Assembly: GCA_905182525.1 (NCBI GenBank)
Contig: CAJJBV010000002.1
Span: 434,001-498,000 of the forward strand
Length of the DNA stretch: 64,000 nt
Reading direction: 5' to 3'
Source: Cryomorphaceae bacterium
Lineage (GTDB): Bacteria; Bacteroidota; Bacteroidia; Flavobacteriales_D; Parvicellaceae
Under the pieces are notes generated by a model. The model ran no database searches, was not told the DNA's origin, and saw only the letters and a program-made list of their open reading frames with translations. Position numbers and translations under genes: made by a program. Numbering within the stretch: the first letter of the stretch is position 1; every line of letters begins with the position of its first letter. Positions 44,111 to 52,389 of this stretch are shown here, one piece after another.

Positions 44111-45091
44111 CTACACAAGATGCATAAGACATATAATTTTTGGCAGTATTGTCTCCAAATTGGCTCCAGTACAATCGTTTAATTGTCCAGATTTACAATC
44201 GCTGGTATATCTTTTATGAACTTCTGTATCTGCACATCCGTCACTATCTACTCCAACCGTAAGATCTGCTGCACAAGAATCACCTATACCATCTTGATCT
44301 GCATCTCCATCGCCCTTAAAAGTGTGGTGTAAGTGAAGGTAATGACCAAATTCATGAACAACTGTAGAGTTGTCCCTAGGTAAGTTTAAATTAAATGAAG
44401 GTTGGTTGTTGTTTGGGTCGAACCCAAAAACACTAGCCATCATTACAGATCCTTCATAAGCTGAACCTGAGAAAAAATTGGCATAACCTTGAATCCCGCT
44501 CCCCCCATTGTTATCTTCAATTTCACTAACTATCCAAATATTAAAATACTCTGTTTCAGGCCATCTACTTAAATTTTTAAGTGTGTTTTCATCTGCTTCT
44601 CCACCATCTTCATAATAATCTACTCCCCCTATTGAATAGTTGGGTACAAAACTTGCATCAATTCTATTAATTCCAGAATGTGCATTACAATTAGAGTCTT
44701 GCTGAGCCAAAGAAAATTGTATTTCAAAATCTATTGGACTGTTGGCAGTATTTCCACGATATACGTCGTTCAAATTTGTAATTGCACTTTGTATTTGAGA
44801 ATCAGAAATATTGGTTCCAGTTCCCACAGCTTCACCCAAGTGAAGTACATGAACAACTACAGGAATATTATAGACAGAACCCAAGGTTCTTGATTGAGGA
44901 AGGCCTAGTTGCTGAGCAATTTTAAACTCAGATTCTATTTCTAATTTCAAATAATTAGAATCTTGTAATTGAATATTTCTTTTGTAATCAAACCCACATT
45001 CTTTAAGTAAAATATTTTGACCAAATGAAGTTAAAGACATTATAAAAGTCAAAGAAAGACTTATAATAAAAGTAGTATTGTAATTTTTCAT
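44111..45091 (-). CDS. Chimera segment: signal peptide and M43 metalloprotease domain
   Basis: The N-terminal 326 codons of the second giant. A signal peptide (about 1-25) is followed by the prepart YNIPVVVHVLHLGEA and the zinc site HEFGHYLHLHHTF (about 44332-44365), with the HExxHxxxxxH spacing of the metzincin clan. The aspartate-rich DGDADQDGIGDSC segment follows. The frame is lost near 44160. In the shifted frame the Met-turn reads NTAKNYMSYASC, as in the paralogue. Confidence 0.8.
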   Translation of the reverse strand: MKNYNTTFIISLSLTFIMSLTSFGQNILLKECGFDYKRNIQLQDSNYLKLEIESEFKIAQQLGLPQSRTLGSVYNIPVVVHVLHLGEAVGTGTNISDSQIQSAITNLNDVYRGNTANSPIDFEIQFSLAQQDSNCNAHSGINRIDASFVPNYSIGGVDYYEDGGEADENTLKNLSRWPETEYFNIWIVSEIEDNNGGSGIQGYANFFSGSAYEGSVMMASVFGFDPNNNQPSFNLNLPRDNSTVVHEFGHYLHLHHTFKGDGDADQDGIGDSCAADLTVGVDSDGCADTEVHKRYTSDCKSGQLNDCTGANLETILPKIICLMHLV

Positions 45092-45219
45092 ATTATGAGT
45101 AAATTTTTATAAAAATAAGAATAAAAAATTATAGTTTATCAAATGATATAACGTAGCTAGTTATTTAATATTTAAACAAAACCTAGAATAGATTATTAAG
45201 GATTTTGAAACAATAATAG

Positions 45220-47415
45220 TTATTTTTTTATAACTCTAATAGTTGAGGTCTTTTCCTGAACTTTCACAGACAAAAAATAAATTCCATTTTTAAATGGTTT
45301 TAAACTTATTTCTCTTTCATTAGTAGAAAGCAACTTTTTTCCGAATAAGTCGAAAACACTAGTATTTATTATTCCACTAAAATTAGCTGCACTTATTGTT
45401 AATAAATTTTTGGTTGGGTTTGGGTAAATAGAAATATTATTATCCCAATTTTTATTACCATTGCTACCGACAAATATCACATCAAAAAATACAGTATCTC
45501 CAGTACAGTTATCCGAATCTGTCACCAAGGCCCAAAAGTTACTATTAAAAGCAGGAACTATACTAGTTGTAGTTTCACCTGTACTCCAAAGGACAGTGTA
45601 TGAACCAGAGCCACCAGTTGAAGAAACATCAATATTATTTCCGTTTTGTATAATGTTGGAAACAATGTCAGAATTAATATTTAATGATAAAATTAGAATA
45701 CTGTCTGCTCCAGAATTTGCTTGACCTACGAGTGTATCGTAATAGGTCCCAGAACTTGTTAAAGTTGTTCCATTAAAATTATAGCTTTCACCATTGCAAA
45801 TATTAGCTGATATTCTATTGATTTCATTTGAATTAATATTAATAATTAAAGCATAATCTTCAACTTGACCATACAATGGTGTGTGACATGGACCAATTAC
45901 GTTGCCAATATCAGCATTAAGTCTTAATCTTAATTTAACACCACTTTTAACAGTAGTTCCGTTTACTGTAGGTACTGTGAAATTTATATATGCGGTAGAA
46001 GTGTAAGGGCTAACGTTGTTACTTACAGTATTTAAGTTTAATATTTCTTCATTGGCATCTAAAAAATCCCCATCACTATTAAAATCTACGTATCCTTTTA
46101 TGTTATTTCCATTATAAAGAGTTGTAATTTCAATATTATAGGTGCTGTCTTCAAAAACATCAATTATTTTTTGACAGTTTCCAGTATGATCTACATATCC
46201 TCCATCATCGTCTGCCCATGAAGAGCTTAAGGCAAAAACACTGGGAATTACAAGACTTTTTATCCCAGTATAATGTCCGGCGAGTCCATCATTTGAAGTT
46301 TGAGGTGTGCAATTTGGATTTGAAACAGATGAATTAATCGATGATGGGTACTGATCACCACTAGAATAAATTAAACTTATTCCAATACTTTCAAGCATGG
46401 CTCTTGATCTTGATTTTTGATTTGCAGTTAAAATAGTTTTGCAACTAGCATAAGACATATAGTTTTTAGCAGTATTATCTCCATATGTTTGGTTAGAACA
46501 ATCATTTAATTGACCAGATAAACATTGGCTAGTATGTCTTTTATGAGGCTCTGTATCTGAACAACCATCACTATCTACTCCAATAGTAACGTCTCCCGGG
46601 CAATTGTCTCCAATAGCATCTTGATCTGCATCACCGTCTCCCTGAAAAGTGTGATAAAGATGAAGGTAGTGGCCAAATTCATGAACTACAGTAGAATTAT
46701 TTCTAGCTCCTTTTAAAGAAAAATTTGGCTCATTATTGTTTGGGTCATATCCAAAAACATTGTACATCATTATTGAACCTTCATTATTATTGCCATAAAA
46801 GTAATTTGCATAACCTTGTATTCCACTTCCCCCATCATTATCTTCTATTTCGTTAACTATCCAAATATTAAAATACTCTGTTTCTGGCCATTTGCTTAAA
46901 GCTTTTAAATCATCCTCATCTGCCTGACCACCATCTCCAAAGTAATCTACTCCACCAGTAGAATAATTTGGAACTGCACTAGCATCGATTCTTAAAATTC
47001 CACTTGTTGAATCACAATTTGGATCTTGTTTTGCTAAAGAAAAATCAATTTTAAAATCTACTGGACTATTAGCCGATTGGCCCCTATAAACTTCGTTAAG
47101 ACGAGTTATTGCACTTTGTATTTGAGCATCAGAAATATTATAAGAAGTTCCTATTGGTTGCCCTGTATGAAGTACATGAACAACTACTGGAATTGTGTAA
47201 ATACTATGAGATGATCTTGATTGGTTTTGAGATAAATATTGTGCTATTTTCATCTCTGATTCAATTTCTAACTTTAAGTAATTAGGGTCTTTCAATAGTA
47301 GAACTCTTTTATAATCAAACCCACATTCTTCCAATACCTGACTCTGAGCAATTAAATTTTGAAATGTAAACAGTAAACAAAAAGTTGAGATAATAATTGA
47401 TATGAAATTTTTCAT
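45220..47415 (-). CDS. Secreted M43 (pappalysin-type) metalloprotease with T9SS sorting domain
   Basis: An intact 731-residue secreted zinc protease. Domains: signal peptide (1-23), M43 catalytic domain with HEFGHYLHLYH (about 244-254) and Met-turn KNYMSYASC (about 317-325), a GEVED domain ending QVEDYALII (about 510), one two-cysteine-like repeat (NICNGESYNFNGTTLTSSG), and a T9SS sorting domain (SIYPNPTKNLLTISAANF to STIRVIKK). The glycine usual at position 8 of HExxHxxGxxH is histidine here and in its paralogue. It lies just upstream of the giant chimera, whose first 700 residues are homologous, so the two arose by tandem duplication. Confidence 0.93.
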   Translation of the reverse strand: MKNFISIIISTFCLLFTFQNLIAQSQVLEECGFDYKRVLLLKDPNYLKLEIESEMKIAQYLSQNQSRSSHSIYTIPVVVHVLHTGQPIGTSYNISDAQIQSAITRLNEVYRGQSANSPVDFKIDFSLAKQDPNCDSTSGILRIDASAVPNYSTGGVDYFGDGGQADEDDLKALSKWPETEYFNIWIVNEIEDNDGGSGIQGYANYFYGNNNEGSIMMYNVFGYDPNNNEPNFSLKGARNNSTVVHEFGHYLHLYHTFQGDGDADQDAIGDNCPGDVTIGVDSDGCSDTEPHKRHTSQCLSGQLNDCSNQTYGDNTAKNYMSYASCKTILTANQKSRSRAMLESIGISLIYSSGDQYPSSINSSVSNPNCTPQTSNDGLAGHYTGIKSLVIPSVFALSSSWADDDGGYVDHTGNCQKIIDVFEDSTYNIEITTLYNGNNIKGYVDFNSDGDFLDANEEILNLNTVSNNVSPYTSTAYINFTVPTVNGTTVKSGVKLRLRLNADIGNVIGPCHTPLYGQVEDYALIININSNEINRISANICNGESYNFNGTTLTSSGTYYDTLVGQANSGADSILILSLNINSDIVSNIIQNGNNIDVSSTGGSGSYTVLWSTGETTTSIVPAFNSNFWALVTDSDNCTGDTVFFDVIFVGSNGNKNWDNNISIYPNPTKNLLTISAANFSGIINTSVFDLFGKKLLSTNEREISLKPFKNGIYFLSVKVQEKTSTIRVIKK

Positions 47416-47438
47416 TTTAATTTTAATATATGTGTAAC

Positions 47439-47484
47439 TACTGTAAAACTACTCACATTAAACTTAAAATTAAATTTTACAGTA
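47439..47484. repeat. Inverted repeat upstream of the M43 gene
   Basis: TACTGTAAAA (47439-47448) and TTTTACAGTA (47475-47484) are perfect 10-base inverted arms with a 26-base spacer. It lies between the HSDR_N gene and the M43 start codon. No T-run follows, so an operator is as likely as a weak terminator. Confidence 0.4.
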
Positions 47485-47523
47485 ATTACTTTTAACATAA
47501 AATAGTTAAAAAGAAACTTGTTC

Positions 47524-47964
47524 TCAATGGTTTTCTTGAAAAACTGGAATCTCTTTAATGTAGCTTGCTTTTTTTAAATTTAGATCAACTTTAATGCAAT
47601 ATGTTTTTTCTCCGTTAGTTAGTATAACAAAATTGGCTTCTATTTTATTTTGATATGTAAGTGCTTGATCCAATGTGCTTTGGTCTATTTTAACTTTTGG
47701 AGATTTACATTCAACGATAATATTAGGATTTCCTTGACTATCAAATATTAGTATGTCAAATCTTTTATTTAATCCATTAATTTCAATTTTTTTTTCAATT
47801 GCAATTAAACTCATTGGATATTTCTTTTCTATATTTAAATATTTCCAAAATTTTTGCCTTACTAATTCTTCAGGAGTTGACATTATCCATTTTTTTCTAA
47901 GCTCATCAAATAGATATTCTTTTGATTTAACTAACTTAGTTTTAATAGAAAAAGAATTGTTCAT
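47524..47964 (-). CDS. Stand-alone HSDR_N (type I restriction R N-terminal) domain protein
   Basis: A 146-residue protein matching only the N-terminal nuclease-like domain of type I restriction R subunits. The PD-(D/E)xK core is visible as KRFDILIFDSQ and IIVECKSPKVK (about 70-95). No helicase, S or M subunit is nearby, so it is not a restriction system. Similar orphan proteins sit next to holA in many Flavobacteriia, here divergently with an 18-base gap. Its role is unknown; a link to DNA replication or repair is suggested only by position. Confidence 0.8.
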   Translation of the reverse strand: MNNSFSIKTKLVKSKEYLFDELRKKWIMSTPEELVRQKFWKYLNIEKKYPMSLIAIEKKIEINGLNKRFDILIFDSQGNPNIIVECKSPKVKIDQSTLDQALTYQNKIEANFVILTNGEKTYCIKVDLNLKKASYIKEIPVFQENH

Positions 47965-47982
47965 ATTTTATAAAAATAAAAA

Positions 47983-48987
47983 TTGAATTTTAAAGAAATA
48001 ATAAAATCTATAGAAAATAGAAATTTTCTACCAATTTACTTTCTAAATGGTGAAAACACCTACTTTATTGACAAGATTTCAGAAAAAATATTGGATTCTG
48101 TTTTAGAAGAATCGGAAAAAGATTTTAATCAAACTATTTTCTATGGTAAAGATACTAGCGTTGACAGTATCTTAGATGCATCAAAAAGATATCCTGTAAT
48201 GGCTTCTGTCCAATTAATAGTCGTTAAAGAAGCACAGCATCTTTCCAGAAACCTAAATCAGTTTGAACAATATTTTAAAAAACCAGTTCCTACAACTATT
48301 TTAGTTTTTTGCTTTAAAGGAAAGAAATTAGATAAAAGAAAAGCTATTGGAAAATTATTATCTAAATCTAATTTTTTATTTGATTTTGACTTAGTAAAAG
48401 ATTACCAATTACCAGATTGGATTTTAAGTTGCGCCAAAACTAATAACCTGATTTTAGACTCTAAAGCAGTAGTATTGCTTTCTGAATTTTTGGGGAATGA
48501 CTTATCAGAAATAGAAAAAAACATTCAAAAATTAAAGTTACTTGTAGTTGAAGGACAAACTGTAGATATAGAAATGGTTCAAAAGCATATTGGTTTTTCT
48601 AAAGACTTCAACCTTTTTGAATTAACAGATGCAATTGCAGCTATGAATGTTCAAAAAGCAGGCTTTATTGCTTATCATTTTGGAAAAAATAGTAAAAACC
48701 ATCCCCTTGTATTAACCATTGGACATTTATATGGCTTTTTCACAAAACTTATGAAGTTTCACTTTTATGTGGATAAATTAGGAGATAATCAACTAGCAGG
48801 AAAAATAGGTGTTCATCCATTTTTTTTAAAACAATACAAACAAGCGTCTAAATTTTATTCAAAATCTAAACTGGCTCAAAATTTGTCCTTTTTAAGACAT
48901 TATGATTTAATGAGTAAAGGTGTTTTTTCACAAACAACCTCACAAGATGAAATACTAAAAGAAATGATTTTTAAAATAATGCACTAA
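47983..48987 (+). CDS. holA: DNA polymerase III subunit delta HolA
   Basis: A 334-residue clamp-loader subunit that opens the sliding clamp and loads it on DNA. The start NFKEIIKSIENRNFLPIYFL followed by NGENTYFIDKI is typical. The middle ATPase-like domain has no Walker motif, as expected, and the C-terminal collar domain (LTDAIAAMNVQKAGFIAYH) follows. I accept the TTG at 47983 as the start because the conserved residues begin there. The threonine aldolase gene follows after 4 bases. Confidence 0.9.
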   Translation: MNFKEIIKSIENRNFLPIYFLNGENTYFIDKISEKILDSVLEESEKDFNQTIFYGKDTSVDSILDASKRYPVMASVQLIVVKEAQHLSRNLNQFEQYFKKPVPTTILVFCFKGKKLDKRKAIGKLLSKSNFLFDFDLVKDYQLPDWILSCAKTNNLILDSKAVVLLSEFLGNDLSEIEKNIQKLKLLVVEGQTVDIEMVQKHIGFSKDFNLFELTDAIAAMNVQKAGFIAYHFGKNSKNHPLVLTIGHLYGFFTKLMKFHFYVDKLGDNQLAGKIGVHPFFLKQYKQASKFYSKSKLAQNLSFLRHYDLMSKGVFSQTTSQDEILKEMIFKIMH

Positions 48988-48991
48988 AGAA

Positions 48992-50017
48992 ATGAAATTA
49001 AAAAATAATATTGATTTACGAAGTGATACCGTTACTAAACCTTCAATTCAAATGAAGGCCTATATGATGGATGCTGAGCTAGGTGATGATGTATTTGAAG
49101 ACGACCCTACAGTAAAAAAATTCGAAGAAAAAACGGCCCAAATGTTTGGTAAAGAAGCAGGTCTTTTTTGTTCCTCAGGTACTATGACTAACCAAATTGC
49201 ATTAATGGTTTATCTTAAACCCGGAGACGAAGTTATTTGTAGCAGAGAAGCACATATTTACAATTACGAAGGCGGTGGTATTGCAAGAAATTCAGGAGCT
49301 TCCGTAAGATTAATAAATCGAAGTAGTGGAATTATTTATTTAGAAGAGATAATTGACAATATTAACCCTAATGATATTCACTATCCAGTAACTAGTTTAG
49401 TTTCCTTAGAAAACACCATTAATAGAGGAGGCGGGGTGTGTTATCCGATTAAAGAGATCGAGAGAATTTCAAATTATTGTAAAACTGAAAACATCCCTTT
49501 ACATCTAGACGGAGCAAGACTTTTTAATGCATTGGTTAAAACTGGAGTTAAAGCAAATCATATTGGACCATTATTTGATTCAATTTCACTATGTTTTTCT
49601 AAAGGATTAGGAACCCCAGTAGGATCTGTTTTAATTGGTTCAAAAGATTTTATTCAAAAAGCCCGTAGAGTAAGGAAAGTTATAGGTGGAGGAATGAGAC
49701 AAGTGGGTATGCTGGCAGCAGCGGGAATTTATGCACTTGAAAATAATATTGATAGGCTTTCTATAGATCATTATCATGCAGAGTTATTAGCAAATGCTTT
49801 ATCCAACTGTTCTTGGATAGAAAAAGTAATGAATGTAGAAACTAATATTGTAGTAGGTTACTTGAAGGAGAATTATCAAACTGAAGAATTTATAGACAGA
49901 TTAAAAAATGATGGAATTTTGGCAATTCCCTTTGGTAAGGGAAGAGTAAGAATGGTTACTCATTTAGATGTTTCTAAAGAAGATGTCGAAAAAGTAATTT
50001 CCTCACTTAAATTTTAA
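48992..50017 (+). CDS. ltaE: Low-specificity L-threonine aldolase
   Basis: A 341-residue PLP enzyme that splits threonine or allo-threonine into glycine and acetaldehyde. Landmarks are LRSDTVTKPS at the start, FCSSGTMTNQIA, HLDGARLFNA and the PLP lysine in SLCFSKGLGTPVGSVL. GGGMRQVGMLAAAG is also typical. It follows holA by 4 bases. Its last 15 bases overlap the end of the convergent SDR gene. Confidence 0.92.
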   Translation: MKLKNNIDLRSDTVTKPSIQMKAYMMDAELGDDVFEDDPTVKKFEEKTAQMFGKEAGLFCSSGTMTNQIALMVYLKPGDEVICSREAHIYNYEGGGIARNSGASVRLINRSSGIIYLEEIIDNINPNDIHYPVTSLVSLENTINRGGGVCYPIKEIERISNYCKTENIPLHLDGARLFNALVKTGVKANHIGPLFDSISLCFSKGLGTPVGSVLIGSKDFIQKARRVRKVIGGGMRQVGMLAAAGIYALENNIDRLSIDHYHAELLANALSNCSWIEKVMNVETNIVVGYLKENYQTEEFIDRLKNDGILAIPFGKGRVRMVTHLDVSKEDVEKVISSLKF

Positions 50018-51004
50018 TAAGTATTTCGATGTGTTTTCTATAGCATCAACGATAGAGTTGAATTTAAACCCAATTTGTTTTATTATTTTTTCATTATTGT
50101 AATGATTGTTTTGAGAGGAGGTTCTGGCAGTTTCTTTTGTAAGTTGAGGATTTTTTCTAGTTATAAAACACTTAATAAATTCCAATCTCCAGGCCAAATT
50201 CATTAATTTTTTAGAAGCAATTTTTAATGGTGGTGTTACATTTAAACTTTTTGCAACAGTTTGAAATACATTTTTATATGATACATTTTCACCAACGACA
50301 ATATATCTTTCTGCAGAAATTTTAGAATTCATTAATTCAACAATAGATTTAGAAACATCTCGAACATCTACAAACCCGTTACTTCCAGTAGGATAATGGG
50401 AAAGTCCAGAATATATTTTTTTAAATATGGTAGTACTTGATCTATTCCATGTTGATGGCCCCAATATTATTCCTGGATTTATAATGACAGCTTGCAGTCC
50501 TTCTTGAATTCCCCTCCAAACCTCATTCTCAGCCTTATTTTTAGAGATTGCATAAAAACTATTGTCTTTGCCATCTTTCCATTTGTTTGATTCAGAATAA
50601 ATCCCATCTCCTTTTCTTCCAATTGCTGCCACAGAACTTACATATCCTAACTTTTTAATATTATTTTCTAAACATGCATTTACAATATTTGCAGTTCCAT
50701 TTATATTAATGCTCGATATTTTTAATTGTTCTTTTTTAATAAAACTAACTATTGCAGCACAGTGATAAACATGATCGATGTCTTTAACAACATCATAAAC
50801 TTGAATTACATCATCAACATTCATTTCTACCCACTCAATCTTTTTAAAAAATGACGATTTTCCATAAAAATCAAATAATTTTTTGACGTTTTCTAGTCTA
50901 GAATTTTTAGTGAAAGTTGCTTTAACAGATTCTTTTTTTGTTAAAAGATCTAACATTACATGCATTCCAACCAATCCAGTAGCCCCAGTAACTAGGTTTT
51001 TCAT
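50003..51004 (-). CDS. NAD-dependent epimerase/dehydratase (extended SDR)
   Basis: A 333-residue extended short-chain dehydrogenase of the dihydroflavonol reductase/3-beta-HSD-like group. The nucleotide motif TGATGLVGMHVMLDLL is at residues 5-20 (TGxxGxxG), and the YxxxK catalytic pair appears as YAISKNKAE. NPGIILGPSTWNRSS is typical of the family. The substrate is unknown. It is divergent from tyrS, with which it shares a palindromic promoter-like element. Confidence 0.87.
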   Translation of the reverse strand: MKNLVTGATGLVGMHVMLDLLTKKESVKATFTKNSRLENVKKLFDFYGKSSFFKKIEWVEMNVDDVIQVYDVVKDIDHVYHCAAIVSFIKKEQLKISSININGTANIVNACLENNIKKLGYVSSVAAIGRKGDGIYSESNKWKDGKDNSFYAISKNKAENEVWRGIQEGLQAVIINPGIILGPSTWNRSSTTIFKKIYSGLSHYPTGSNGFVDVRDVSKSIVELMNSKISAERYIVVGENVSYKNVFQTVAKSLNVTPPLKIASKKLMNLAWRLEFIKCFITRKNPQLTKETARTSSQNNHYNNEKIIKQIGFKFNSIVDAIENTSKYLLKFK

Positions 51005-51070
51005 ATTATTATGTAATTTTTAAAATGTTTCAATATTAAATTCAATATTTAGATTTTAATTTATGTGAAA

Positions 51071-51082
51071 CAAATATATTTG
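51071..51082. promoter_or_regulatory. Palindromic CAAATATATTTG: overlapping divergent -7 elements
   Basis: The 12-base palindrome carries TATATTTG on the plus strand (51075-51082, toward tyrS) and on the minus strand (51071-51078, toward the SDR gene). Both fit TAnnTTTG. Predicted leaders are about 20 bases for tyrS and 60 for the SDR gene. No clear -33 box is seen on either side. Confidence 0.45.
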
Positions 51083-51108
51083 TTAATTATCAATAATAAG
51101 AACTGAAA

Positions 51109-52389
51109 GTGAATTTTGTAGAAGAGTTGAAATTTAGGGGCATGATCCACGACATTATGCCAAAAACGGAAGACTATTTAAATAATAATAAAGTATCTGG
51201 CTACATTGGTTTTGATCCAACCTCAGATTCTTTACATATTGGTAGCTTAGTTCAAATAATGACCCTTGTTCATTTTCAAAGACATGGCCATAAACCATAT
51301 GTACTATTAGGTGGTGCCACAGGAATGGTCGGAGATCCTTCAGGCAAATCAAAAGAGAGAAATTTACTCGACTCAAAAGAGTTAGATAAAAATATTAGTT
51401 CCATAAAAAAACAATTATCTAGATTTTTAAAATTTGATTCTTCAGAAAATGAAGCTGTTATTGTAAATAATAAGGATTGGTTCGAAAATTTTAATTTCTT
51501 AGACTTTATAAGAGATGTAGGTAAGCATATTACAGTAAATTATATGATGTCTAAAGATTCGGTTAAAAAACGTTTAGAAACCGGAATTTCTTTTACCGAA
51601 TTTACTTATCAACTTGTTCAAGGATATGACTTTTATTGGCTTTATAAGAACCATAACTGCTTAGTGCAATTAGGTGGTTCAGATCAGTGGGGAAATATAG
51701 TTACTGGAACAGAACTTATAAGAAGAATGGATGGGGGATCTGCCTATGCAATAACTACTCCTTTAGTACAAAAAGCCGACGGCACAAAATTTGGCAAAAC
51801 AGAATCAGGTAATATATGGTTAGATCCCGTAAAAACATCTCCCTATAAGTTTTACCAATATTGGATTAACTCCAGTGATATTGACGCAGAAAACTATATT
51901 AAAATATTTACACTTCACGATAAAAATAAAATTGAAGACTTAATAGCTCAACATAAAGAAAACCCTGGTCTTAGACTACTTCAAAATGAACTTGGAAAAT
52001 ATATTACTTCCATGATCCACGGTGAAGAACAATATTTAATGGCAAAAGAAGCTTCTTCAATACTATTTATGAAAGGTGATGAAGCCGTTTCCGCTTTGAA
52101 ATCTTTATCTACGGATCTTTTTTTAGATATTTTTGAAGGTGTTCCTAAAACTGAAATTAGTAAAGAAGAAATTTTTAACGGAATTCCAATAATTGATGCC
52201 CTTGTAGAAAAATCGGGTTTTTTAAAATCTAATGGTGAAGCAAGAAGAGCGATAAATGAAAATTCAATTTCTTTAAATAAATCTAAAGTCAAATTAGATA
52301 CCATAATAAATACTAAAGATTTAATTGATGGAAAGTATCTTCTTTTACAAAGGGGAAAGAAAAATTATTTTGTAATTCTAGTTGCTTAA
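51109..52389 (+). CDS. tyrS: Tyrosyl-tRNA synthetase TyrS
   Basis: A 426-residue class I aminoacyl-tRNA synthetase charging tRNA-Tyr. The HIGH motif is HIGSLVQ (about 45-51), the KMSKS motif is KFGKTESGN (about 226-234), and the tyrosine pocket QLGGSDQWGNIVTG lies between. A C-terminal S4 RNA-binding domain (about 355-426) has GEARRAINENSISLNKSKV. Translation begins at GTG 51109, since the conserved residues start just after it. The stop shares TTAA (52386-52389) with the convergent LuxE-like gene. Confidence 0.96.
   Translation: MNFVEELKFRGMIHDIMPKTEDYLNNNKVSGYIGFDPTSDSLHIGSLVQIMTLVHFQRHGHKPYVLLGGATGMVGDPSGKSKERNLLDSKELDKNISSIKKQLSRFLKFDSSENEAVIVNNKDWFENFNFLDFIRDVGKHITVNYMMSKDSVKKRLETGISFTEFTYQLVQGYDFYWLYKNHNCLVQLGGSDQWGNIVTGTELIRRMDGGSAYAITTPLVQKADGTKFGKTESGNIWLDPVKTSPYKFYQYWINSSDIDAENYIKIFTLHDKNKIEDLIAQHKENPGLRLLQNELGKYITSMIHGEEQYLMAKEASSILFMKGDEAVSALKSLSTDLFLDIFEGVPKTEISKEEIFNGIPIIDALVEKSGFLKSNGEARRAINENSISLNKSKVKLDTIINTKDLIDGKYLLLQRGKKNYFVILVA

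Larger units (their letters stand above)
38078..45091 (-). pseudogene. Giant T9SS chimera (about 2,340 residues): M43 protease, GEVED, PKD, cupredoxin, GH16, repeats; frameshifted
   Basis: One gene from the ATG at 45091 to the stop at 38078, broken by several small indels. Order: signal peptide, M43 metalloprotease (HEFGHYLHLHH), GEVED domain, PKD domain, a cupredoxin with an amicyanin-like copper loop, and some 22 two-cysteine repeats. A complete GH16 glycoside hydrolase (GEIDIMEHWG) sits between repeats. Then come the TSPITLELLLDDYCLETFW domain and a T9SS sorting domain (VYPNPFNESTTVKI). Continuity across the breaks near 44160 and 44000 is shown by the neighbouring stand-alone M43 paralogue, whose sequence matches in the shifted frames. 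It predicts a secreted protein that digests both protein and beta-glucan. The breaks may be sequencing errors. Confidence 0.8.

Noticed and set aside
47524-47964. Type I restriction-modification system
   Set aside because: Only the R-subunit N-terminal domain is present; no helicase, methylase or specificity gene is nearby.
51981-52304. 107-codon minus-strand open frame inside tyrS
   Set aside because: It is a shadow of the tyrS S4-domain region.
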